A stretch of 5,028 nt of DNA from CAYFLR01 sp964343805 (GTDB taxonomy: Bacteria > Bdellovibrionota_B > Oligoflexia > CAYFLR01): the NCBI GenBank assembly GCA_964343805.1, contig CAYFLR010000128.1:1-5028 (forward strand), given 5' to 3'. This document shows, one piece after another, positions 1 to 4,991 of the stretch. Position numbers and translations under genes: made by a program. The notes beneath the pieces were generated by a model, which made no database searches, was not told the DNA's origin, and saw only the letters and a list, made by a program, of their open reading frames with translations. Numbering within the stretch: the first letter of the stretch is position 1; each line of letters begins with the position of its first letter.

Positions 1-198
1 AATATGGCATGTACAAAGCTGCAATGAGGTTCTCAATGCTCTTCAGGCAGAATCCCTTCTTAGCGACCGGACTTCAGCTCCTCCATCCATGGAGTCGCCC
101 CTTTGGGCTGCTCACTCATTCGCAGTGCAATTCGGCTCTCCTGCCGAATTGTGAACCGGCCCGGAAATAAGTTCGGTCTTTCTCGTCAGATTCTAAGC
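1..198 (+). other. GC-rich structured region, possible non-coding RNA or 3' end of an unknown gene
   Basis: No known RNA or protein family is recognised here. The stretch is clearly richer in G+C than the genes that follow. It can form several hairpins: 21-28 with 32-39 (one A/A mismatch), 81-85 with 90-94, 97-100 with 105-108 (extendable to 92-113 with one mismatch and a G-U pair), and a 9-bp stem 128-136 with 143-151 around a 6-base loop. A long-range helix, 65-74 with 169-178, closes most of them. The two wobble positions are G-U only when the + strand is transcribed, which mildly favours a + strand RNA, and the terminator at 199-237 could end it. A reading frame is also open from the left edge, with an ATG at 9 and a TAA at 168-170 (53 codons, ending NCEPARK). 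It has no recognisable domain and its composition resembles translated structural RNA, so I do not call it a gene. Confidence 0.35.
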
Positions 199-237
199 AA
201 AAAAAAACCTTCAGCAGATGCTGAAGGATTATTTTTT
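199..237. terminator. Bidirectional rho-independent terminator
   Basis: The 8-bp stem CCTTCAGC (208-215) / GCTGAAGG (220-227) has a 4-base loop. On the + strand side nine A residues (199-207) precede it, and ATTATTTTTT follows it. Read leftward, the tRNA-Asp transcript meets the hairpin 16 bases past its CCA end and then a run of nine U, a textbook intrinsic terminator. Read rightward, the same hairpin is followed by six U (232-237) and could end a transcript coming from 1-198. Confidence 0.88.
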
Positions 238-243
238 GCTTAG

Positions 244-321
244 TGGCGGGAGCGACCGGACTTGAACCGGCGGCCTCCGGCTTGACAGGCCGGCGTTATA
301 ACCAAACTTAACTACGCCCCC
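244..321 (-). tRNA. tRNA-Asp (anticodon GTC)
   Basis: Read on the - strand, the sequence folds into a complete cloverleaf of 78 bases including CCA. The acceptor stem GGGGGCG / CGCTCCC has 7 bp with one G-U, followed by TA at positions 8-9. The D stem GTTA/TAAC is perfect. The anticodon stem CCGGC/GCCGG carries the loop CTGTCAA, so the anticodon is GTC (plus-strand 284-286). The T stem encloses TTCAAGT. The discriminator base is G73, as expected for aspartate, and CCA is encoded at 246-244. It delivers Asp at GAC/GAU codons. The two bases preceding the 5' end (CG.. on the - strand: GC before GGGGGCG) could extend the acceptor pairing, but the D stem and the CCA position fix the ends given here. 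It is a single-gene unit with its own promoter (335-363) and terminator (199-237). Confidence 0.96.
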
Positions 322-334
322 GCGACGTCCCGAT

Positions 335-363
335 ATAAAACCAAAAATTGAAAGGTTTGTCAA
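335..363 (-). promoter_or_regulatory. tRNA-Asp promoter
   Basis: On the - strand a perfect -35 TTGACA (363-358) lies 17 bases before TTTTAT (340-335), a 4/6 match to the -10 consensus. Transcription would start near 328, just upstream of the tRNA 5' end at 321. The discriminator (ATCGGGA) contains a GGG run, a feature common in stable-RNA promoters under stringent control; that regulation is inferred. The -35 overlaps the outer bases of the palindrome at 362-378. Confidence 0.75.
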
Positions 364-378
364 TAGAATCATTCTATT
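362..378. promoter_or_regulatory. Palindromic operator-like site, copy 1
   Basis: This is a perfect 8-1-8 inverted repeat centred on 370 with core TAGAATCATTCTA (364-376). The core directly abuts the -35 of the tRNA-Asp promoter and is centred about 42 bases upstream of that promoter's predicted start. The same 13-base core recurs exactly at 1650-1662 before thrS. Its 7-1-7 form resembles Fur/PerR-family boxes (PerR box TTATAATNATTATAA), but that assignment is by resemblance only. It also lies about 80 bases upstream of the predicted start of the divergent KAS III gene and could act on both. Confidence 0.6.
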
Positions 379-414
379 TTTTTTATTTACCCCCTCAGAT
401 ACGCGTTCCTCCCC

Positions 415-443
415 TTGCAATTCGATCTAAGATAGTCTAGGAT
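415..443 (+). promoter_or_regulatory. Predicted promoter of the KAS III gene
   Basis: TTGCAA (415-420, 4/6 match to the -35) is separated by 17 bases from TAGGAT (438-443, 4/6 match to the -10). The predicted start near 450 gives a leader of about 43 bases. The same -10 hexamer, TAGGAT, appears upstream of thrS at 1686-1691. The match is moderate and no alternative is clearly better between 380 and 480. Confidence 0.45.
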
Positions 444-492
444 AGCAAGCCATTAAGAGTATATTACCCGTTATTTCAAAAGAGATGGACAT

Positions 493-1617
493 ATGGAAAG
501 AATATTTATCAGCGGCACTGGGCTTTTCTTACCCCCCAACACAATCACGAATGAAGAACTCGCTGATTCGTTTAATCAATACATTGAAATTAGAAATAAA
601 GAATTTGAAAAAGAGATCAAAGAAGGCTCACTACCACGGATTCGAAAAACTAGCCCCGGCTTTATAGAAAAAGTTTCAGGCATTGAAAACCGCTATGTGG
701 TTAACAAAGAGGGAATTCTTGACCCACACTGTATGACTCCTCGTCTAGAAGAAAGAGCAGAAGAGGAAACGAGCCTCCAATGTGAAATGGCTGTGGCAGC
801 AGCAAAAGAGGCACTACAAAATGGAAATCACAAACCCGAAGAGATCGATTGTGTTATAGCAGCTTGCTCCAACTTTCAACGCGCCTATCCTGCATTATCT
901 ATCGAAATCCAAAATGCTCTTGGTGTTGAAGGCTTTGCTTTTGACTTGAATGTAGCCTGCTCTTCAGCCACTTTTGCCCTACAAGTAGCCTATGATACCA
1001 TCAGAAATGGACATGCCAATTCTGTTTTAGTGGTTAACCCTGAAATTTGTTCAGGTCATTTAAATTTCAGAGACAGAGAGAGTCACTTTATCTTTGGTGA
1101 TGCTTGCACAGCAATGCTTATTGAAAATGAGCAAGTTTGCCAATCAGATGATCGTTTTGAAATAATCAGCACAAAACTACTGACCCAATATTCAAATAAT
1201 ATCAGAAATAATAATGGCTTCTTAAATCGTTGCTGGCCAGACAAAGCAGGGAATGATGATAAGCTATTCCACCAACAGGGAACCCGAGTCTTCAGAGATG
1301 TAGTGCCTTTGGTTGTTAAGCTAATCGGCGAACACTTAACCGCTTTGGACATTTCTCCTCAAAACCTTAAACGCATGTGGCTCCATCAAGCCAATATCGG
1401 CATGAACCAGATGATTGCCAAAAAATTATTGGATACAGAAGAGCTCTCGCCTGAAATGGCCCCTGACGCCTTAAAAGAAGTGGCCAACACCAGTTCAGCA
1501 GGATCTATCATAGTCTTCCATCGCCATCACAATGATTTACAGTCAGGTGATCTTGGGGTGATTTGCTCTTTTGGAGCTGGTTATTCTATTGGCAACGTGG
1601 TGGTAAGAAAAGTTTAA
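493..1617 (+). CDS. fabH: Beta-ketoacyl-ACP synthase III (FabH-like condensing enzyme)
   Basis: This 374-residue thiolase-fold enzyme is predicted to condense an acyl-CoA primer with malonyl-ACP, starting type II fatty-acid synthesis in the cytoplasm. The nucleophile is Cys156 in the segment VACSSATFALQ. The decarboxylation pair is His298 (WLHQAN) and Asn332 (ANTSSAGS), giving the Cys-His-Asn triad of KAS III rather than the Cys-His-His of FabB/FabF. A glycine-rich SFGAGYSIG sits at 359-367. At 374 residues it is longer than E. coli FabH (317). The extra length is mainly around residues 28-60 and 212-260, and it matches from memory the long KAS III group of gammaproteobacteria that includes Pseudomonas PA3286, which takes medium-chain acyl-CoA. 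Substrate length is therefore uncertain. The start at 493 is chosen because the triad frame begins there, with AAAGAG (478-483) as a modest ribosome site. An ATG at 485 is in another frame. No other fab genes are visible nearby. Confidence 0.88.
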   Translation: MERIFISGTGLFLPPNTITNEELADSFNQYIEIRNKEFEKEIKEGSLPRIRKTSPGFIEKVSGIENRYVVNKEGILDPHCMTPRLEERAEEETSLQCEMAVAAAKEALQNGNHKPEEIDCVIAACSNFQRAYPALSIEIQNALGVEGFAFDLNVACSSATFALQVAYDTIRNGHANSVLVVNPEICSGHLNFRDRESHFIFGDACTAMLIENEQVCQSDDRFEIISTKLLTQYSNNIRNNNGFLNRCWPDKAGNDDKLFHQQGTRVFRDVVPLVVKLIGEHLTALDISPQNLKRMWLHQANIGMNQMIAKKLLDTEELSPEMAPDALKEVANTSSAGSIIVFHRHHNDLQSGDLGVICSFGAGYSIGNVVVRKV

Positions 1618-1637
1618 GGTCGATCCGAGGATCCGGG

Positions 1638-1691
1638 TTGACATCTCTCTAGAATCATTCTAATTTGACTCCATTATATTATTGTTAGGAT
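1638..1691 (+). promoter_or_regulatory. thrS promoter region
   Basis: Two arrangements are possible. TTGACT (1665-1670) with TAGGAT (1686-1691) has a short 15-base spacer and a predicted start near 1698. A perfect TTGACA (1638-1643) lies further up but has only a poor -10 (TAATTT, 1661-1666) at 17 bases. AT-rich hexamers TATATT (1675-1680) and TATTAT (1677-1682) are better -10 matches but lack a -35 at the right distance. Under the first arrangement the palindrome 1650-1662 is centred near -42; under the second it lies in the spacer. I favour the first but cannot decide from sequence. Confidence 0.45.
1650..1662. promoter_or_regulatory. Palindromic operator-like site, copy 2
   Basis: TAGAATCATTCTA is a perfect 6-1-6 palindrome centred on 1656 and identical over 13 bases to the core at 364-376. 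It lies two bases upstream of the TTGACT -35 candidate of thrS. The flanking base pair (C/A) does not continue the symmetry, unlike copy 1. It probably binds a dimeric regulator shared with the tRNA-Asp promoter; the regulator's identity is unknown. Confidence 0.6.
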
Positions 1692-1739
1692 CAATACGGT
1701 CTTAGTTTATCAAATACTACAATTGTTAAAGGGTCACCC

Positions 1740-3551
1740 ATGGAAGAATCCAATAAAAAGGACGAACTTTATACTATTCGCCATTCACTCGCTCATGTTA
1801 TGGCACAAGCAGTCAAAAAGCTCTACCCCCATGCTAAACTAGGTTTTGGTCCTCCCACCGATATTGGTTTTTACTATGACTTTGATTTTGGCGAAGAAGC
1901 TCCCGGACCTCAAGATCTAAAGAAAATCGAAAAGACCATGAAGAAAATCATTGGCCAAAAACAGGCTTTTGAGCGCAGTGATTTTGACGCCGATGGAGCC
2001 ATTAACCGCTTAAATGAATCTGGTGAAGAACCCTTTAAAGTTGAGAATATAAAAAACCTTAGTGAAAGAGGTGTAACCAATTTTTCTTTTTATGAGAATG
2101 GAGGTTTCCTAGACCTTTGTGAAGGACCTCACTTAGAACACACGGGGCAACTTCCCCCGAAAGCTTTCAAACTAGATAAAATCGCGGGTGCCTACTGGCT
2201 AGGTGATGAAAAGAATCCTATGCTCACTCGTATTTATGCCCTAGCTTTCAAAACCCCTCAAGAGTTACAAGACTTCATTCAGCGAAGAAAAAACGCTGAG
2301 CAATTCGACCATAAAAAACTTGGTAAAGAGCTATCTATTTTTATGTTCAGTGACCTTGTGGGTAAAGGGCTTCCACTTTGGCTTCCCAATGGAGCTGTCA
2401 TTCGTGATGAAATTGAAAAATACGCCCGAGAGATGGAATTTAAATATGGCTACCAACGAGTCCAGACGCCCAACCTAGCCAAAGAAGATCTTTATTTAAA
2501 ATCTCAACATCTTCCAGCTTATGAAGAATCCATGTTCCCCCCAATCCAAATCGAAGAAGAGAATTCCAGCACGAAGTATTATCTAAAACCAATGAACTGC
2601 CCCCATCACCATTTGATCTATCATAATCATCAGCTCAGCTATCGCAACCTCCCCCTAAGACTTGCTGAATATGGAACCTGCTACAGATATGAGCAGACAG
2701 GAGAACTTTCAGGTCTGATTAGAGTGAGATGTATGACCATGAATGACGCCCATATCTATTGCACCTTGGACCAGTTTAAAGATGAGTTCCGCTCCCTCAT
2801 GAAAATGTATGTGGAATTCTACAATACATTTAAACTTACAGAATACTCTCTCCGCCTTTCGAAGCGCAGTGAAGAAAATGCAGATAAATTCAAGGGCGAC
2901 CTCTCTATGTGGCAAAAAGCCGAAGAACTGCTGACAGAGATTATGGATGAGCTAGAGTTACCTTACACGCTAGGAGAAGGCGAAGCCGCCTTTTATGGAC
3001 CAAAAATTGATGTCCAGTTTAAAAACTTAATGGGTCGTGAGGAAACTGTTTCAACCATTCAAGTTGACTTCCTGAGCTCAGAGAACTTTGATCTCAACTA
3101 TGTAGATGCAGATGGCGAAGACAAGAGACCAGTTATTATTCACCGAGCTCCTCTGTCGACTCATGAACGCTTTATTAGTTTCCTCTTAGAATACTATGGA
3201 GGAGCCTTTCCTCTTTGGTGTGCACCTATTCAAGTGGCTATAATTCCGGTAGCAGATGAATGTCTCGAATTTTCACAAAAACTGGCAAAAACTATGAAAG
3301 ATAAGTTTATGCGAGTTGAAATTGATGATTCTTCCAATAGTTTCAATAAAAAAATCCGCATGAACACCGTTCGAAAGATCCCTATTTTACTTATCATAGG
3401 TAAAAAAGAGGTGGAAGCAGATGAGGTGACTGTTCGTAAGTATGGCGTACGAGAACAAGCCACCATATCGACAGATCAATTTCTAAAAGAAATGCAAAAT
3501 GAGATTGATGAAAGAGTAATGCCGCGTGAGCCGATGGGATCGATTATTTAA
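1740..3551 (+). CDS. thrS: Threonyl-tRNA synthetase lacking the TGS domain
   Basis: This class II synthetase charges tRNA-Thr in the cytoplasm. The 603 residues begin directly in the editing domain. HSLAH (His15, His19) and CEGPH (Cys127, His131) supply the four residues that hydrolyse Ser-tRNA-Thr in E. coli (His73, His77, Cys182, His186). The catalytic core follows at about 200-495. The zinc ligands are Cys287 (NCPHHH), His338 (NDAH) and His468 (IHRA). Motif 2 lies around 306-340, and motif 3 contains Arg477 (THERF). The anticodon-binding domain spans about 495-603. The N-terminal TGS domain of the 642-residue E. coli enzyme is missing. An in-frame TAG at 1686-1688 with no ATG between it and 1740 shows this is not a misplaced start. 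AAAGGG (1728-1733) is a well-placed ribosome site, six bases from the ATG. The core differs from E. coli in CPHHH for CPGH and NDAH for DDAH, residues that also occur in other bacterial ThrRS as I recall. The 3' end overlaps the next convergent gene by 8 bases. Confidence 0.97.
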   Translation: MEESNKKDELYTIRHSLAHVMAQAVKKLYPHAKLGFGPPTDIGFYYDFDFGEEAPGPQDLKKIEKTMKKIIGQKQAFERSDFDADGAINRLNESGEEPFKVENIKNLSERGVTNFSFYENGGFLDLCEGPHLEHTGQLPPKAFKLDKIAGAYWLGDEKNPMLTRIYALAFKTPQELQDFIQRRKNAEQFDHKKLGKELSIFMFSDLVGKGLPLWLPNGAVIRDEIEKYAREMEFKYGYQRVQTPNLAKEDLYLKSQHLPAYEESMFPPIQIEEENSSTKYYLKPMNCPHHHLIYHNHQLSYRNLPLRLAEYGTCYRYEQTGELSGLIRVRCMTMNDAHIYCTLDQFKDEFRSLMKMYVEFYNTFKLTEYSLRLSKRSEENADKFKGDLSMWQKAEELLTEIMDELELPYTLGEGEAAFYGPKIDVQFKNLMGREETVSTIQVDFLSSENFDLNYVDADGEDKRPVIIHRAPLSTHERFISFLLEYYGGAFPLWCAPIQVAIIPVADECLEFSQKLAKTMKDKFMRVEIDDSSNSFNKKIRMNTVRKIPILLIIGKKEVEADEVTVRKYGVREQATISTDQFLKEMQNEIDERVMPREPMGSII

Positions 3552-4185
3552 CAGGGCTCTGAAGGTTGTTTAGCTTTTCTAACTCATGAATTAAGTATCT
3601 AAGTACATATTCCCATTGACCGAGAATCGGATTAAATTGATCGGATAACCATTTTGCAAAGTTAGGGGCTTCCAAAATGGTGTGCTGATCTTCCATCTCT
3701 TGGATCTTATTAAATAGATTTTCCTGTAACTCTGAAATTTTAACCCCCTGAAACTCCATTACATCCAATTCCAACGAAAGCAACTCAGCTGGTTTCGCGA
3801 GCAAGTTAATAAAGAGTTGAAGATTTTCGAAGAAAGAATCTCCAATAACATAAGCTCCTGATAAAAAATCGCCCAAAGAGTATTCTACAATTTTATTTAA
3901 TTCCCTTTGCAAAATTGCCTGCAGATCAATGGCGATTCGATAACAGTCACATGCCATTTGAAATGGGTTTTCTGATTTTATTTCCAAAGAAGAGACTTCT
4001 ATTAAGTTAATGGTCTGAAGGTAGCTATGATCCTTAGACGTCCAGTCACTGCCATTAACTATTATTTTGGTGATGACATTTCCTTTTTCATGCTCTTGAA
4101 AGCACAACTTCTCAATAATCTCATCCAAATTGTTATAGCCGTGGAGTTGTCCTAAAATTCTATTCTCATTAACTTTAATATCCAT
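3544..4185 (-). CDS. Hypothetical protein, beta-rich N-terminus plus helical bundle
   Basis: I do not recognise this 213-residue protein. Residues 1-70 look like a small alternating alpha/beta domain, with strand-like segments such as VITKIIVNG (37-45) and LIEVSSLEIK (61-70). From about 74 to 206 it is predicted largely helical and amphipathic, with two nearby cysteines (79, 81), a proline break at 132, and a Trp-rich end (Trp179, Trp191). No signal peptide, membrane segment or catalytic motif is visible, so it is probably cytoplasmic. The ATG at 4185 is preceded by AAGGTGG, four bases upstream. Its start lies 20 bases after the stop of the membrane protein at 4206, on the same strand, so the two are probably cotranscribed and may work together. 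Its stop overlaps the end of thrS. A structural or adaptor role partnering the membrane protein is only inference. Real coding is supported by length, ribosome site and operon spacing. Confidence 0.75.
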   Translation of the reverse strand: MDIKVNENRILGQLHGYNNLDEIIEKLCFQEHEKGNVITKIIVNGSDWTSKDHSYLQTINLIEVSSLEIKSENPFQMACDCYRIAIDLQAILQRELNKIVEYSLGDFLSGAYVIGDSFFENLQLFINLLAKPAELLSLELDVMEFQGVKISELQENLFNKIQEMEDQHTILEAPNFAKWLSDQFNPILGQWEYVLRYLIHELEKLNNLQSPVK

Positions 4186-4205
4186 GTGACCACCTTGGAG
4201 TCTCC

Positions 4206-4676
4206 TTAAGACACCTGCTTAAGGTTATTTTGAATATCTATTAGTGATTGATTCACCTGTTCTACATCAAAATGTTTTTCTTCAGAAGCCTCTGGCTTTT
4301 CAATAGCACCGGCTATTATTTTTTGAACCTTTTCAACCTTTACCTCAGGAGTATCTTTATTACTATCCGCTACCACATCACTCAACCTGAGCGTCATTTT
4401 TTCATTCTCTTCCATTTCTTGCACTATAAGATGAAAATTTGAAGCTAAACTTGTAGTTGCTTTATAGATCCCTTCCTTCATTTTATTTATCGCATTTACA
4501 AATCGTTCTGTTTGAGAAACAAAATACTTAGCAGAAATAGCGGCTAACAAAAAGAAGAGGGAAAACTGCAGCAATGTAAGATCTTTTATTTTGGATTGAT
4601 GAAAGAAGACCATAAATACAAAAGTAGGTAGAATCTGACTTATGGCAATAATCGAAAAATACTTAAGAAATTTCAT
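4206..4676 (-). CDS. Small two-helix inner-membrane protein with coiled-coil tail, unknown function
   Basis: I do not recognise this 156-residue protein. Two hydrophobic segments, about residues 7-25 (FSIIAISQILPTFVFMVFF) and 34-50, form a helical hairpin with a very short loop. A hydrophilic tail of about 100 residues follows. Lys and Arg flanks suggest the N-terminus and tail are cytoplasmic. Residues 57-103 are amphipathic with coiled-coil character; the segment just after the second helix (FVNAINKMKEG) recalls the start of a HAMP linker, but a full HAMP domain is not evident. Residues 104-135 are charged and probably flexible, followed by a last amphipathic helix. I choose the ATG at 4676 because AAGGAA sits seven bases before it. 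An in-frame GTG at 4694 would give six more residues (VGQGNF) but places that ribosome site inside the gene. It is the first gene of a two-gene unit with 4185-3544, driven from 4778-4806. Confidence 0.72.
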   Translation of the reverse strand: MKFLKYFSIIAISQILPTFVFMVFFHQSKIKDLTLLQFSLFFLLAAISAKYFVSQTERFVNAINKMKEGIYKATTSLASNFHLIVQEMEENEKMTLRLSDVVADSNKDTPEVKVEKVQKIIAGAIEKPEASEEKHFDVEQVNQSLIDIQNNLKQVS

Positions 4677-4717
4677 AAAATTTCCTTGACCCACAACAAA
4701 TTAGTTAGAACCTCCAT
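4673..4717 (-). other. Possible 14-codon leader ORF coupled to the membrane-protein gene
   Basis: On the - strand an ATG at 4717 opens a frame encoding MEVLTNLLWVKEIL, whose TGA overlaps the ATG of the downstream gene as ATGA. Such an overlap can couple translation. The leader's own ribosome site is weak (TAAAG before the ATG), and a 14-codon frame can arise by chance, so this is tentative. No run of a regulated amino acid or attenuator hairpin is evident. Confidence 0.2.
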
Positions 4718-4777
4718 CAACTTTAGGTAGTTTCTAGCAAATCTGCAAAAGTAGTAGCTTATTGGGATACCGTTTTA

Positions 4778-4806
4778 ATTATAGCATGGGCATATGGTTT
4801 TAACAA
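4778..4806 (-). promoter_or_regulatory. Promoter of the leftward two-gene unit
   Basis: On the - strand the consensus -10 TATAAT (4783-4778) is preceded directly by TGC, making an extended -10. TTGTTA (4806-4801, 4/6 match) lies 17 bases upstream. The predicted start near 4771 leaves an untranslated leader of about 95 bases before the ATG at 4676. This is among the best promoter matches in the window. Confidence 0.7.
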
Positions 4807-4856
4807 CTTAAGGGGCCTTTATATCCTCTCAGACCGGAATTTACCCACATAATCTA

Positions 4857-4885
4857 TTGACAATACCATCAATTTTGTATAGATT
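4857..4885 (+). promoter_or_regulatory. tRNA-Arg promoter
   Basis: A perfect -35 TTGACA (4857-4862) is followed after 17 bases by TAGATT (4880-4885, 4/6 match). The predicted start near 4892 is a few bases before the tRNA at 4898. The -35 and spacer closely match those of the tRNA-Asp promoter: both read CTATTGACAA, and a TCAATTTT block falls at almost the same distance downstream. This supports both calls. Confidence 0.72.
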
Positions 4886-4897
4886 TCCGTTTCCAGT

Positions 4898-4971
4898 GGT
4901 CCCGTAGCTCAGCTGGATAGAGCACATGATTTCTAATCCTGTGGTCGCAGGTTCGAGTCCTGCCGGGATCG
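4898..4971 (+). tRNA. tRNA-Arg (anticodon TCT)
   Basis: The complete cloverleaf is 74 bases. The acceptor stem is GGTCCCG / CGGGATC with one G-U pair at 2-71. The D stem is GCTC/GAGC and the T stem GCAGG/CCTGC, around TTCGAGT. The anticodon loop TTTCTAA gives TCT (4932-4934), reading AGA and probably AGG arginine codons. The anticodon stem CATGA/TCCTG has a U-C mismatch at position 29-41, where this isoacceptor normally pairs. The discriminator is G at 4971. CCA is not encoded (the next bases are CTT), so it must be added enzymatically, in contrast to tRNA-Asp here. The fold is otherwise intact and a good promoter precedes it, so I take it as functional. Confidence 0.95.
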
Positions 4972-4972
4972 C

Positions 4973-4991
4973 TTTTTTTTATGCCTTTTTT
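4973..4991 (+). terminator. U-rich terminator of tRNA-Arg
   Basis: Eight T (4973-4980) begin one base after the discriminator, and a second run of six T follows (4985-4990). There is no separate hairpin. The tRNA acceptor and T-arm helices would have to act as the terminator stem, as occurs for some single tRNA genes. Inference from position and base composition only. Confidence 0.4.

Noticed and set aside
1..79. Short open frame on the - strand reading leftward past the window edge (SPVAKKGFCLKSIENLIAAL)
   Set aside because: Only about 25 codons are visible, with no upstream start or ribosome site and no recognisable motif; it overlaps the structured region.
229..420. 63-codon frame on the - strand through tRNA-Asp and its promoter
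   Set aside because: It lies across the tRNA cloverleaf; its arginine/proline-rich peptide is translated tRNA.
485..667. ATG at 485 opening a 60-codon frame overlapping the KAS III start
   Set aside because: It is in a different frame from the Cys-His-Asn triad, ends early, and its peptide has no recognisable feature. The real start is 493.
1083..1352. 89-codon frame on the - strand inside the KAS III gene, and similar frames inside thrS (2709-2915, 3230-3466) and the membrane-protein gene (4248-4442)
   Set aside because: All lie opposite well-supported coding sequence and their peptides show no domain; they are shadows of the real genes.
1618..1637. GATCC/GGATC inverted repeat after the KAS III stop as a terminator
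   Set aside because: The stem is only five bases with a two-base loop, and no T run follows on either side.
4206..4676. Chemoreceptor or HAMP-sensor interpretation of the membrane protein
   Set aside because: It has only a HAMP-like start after the second helix, no periplasmic sensing domain, and no methyl-accepting signalling hairpin or kinase domain.
4677..4694. GTG start at 4694 for the membrane protein
   Set aside because: The ribosome site AAGGAA lies inside this extension and is ideally placed for the ATG at 4676, directly before the hydrophobic segment.
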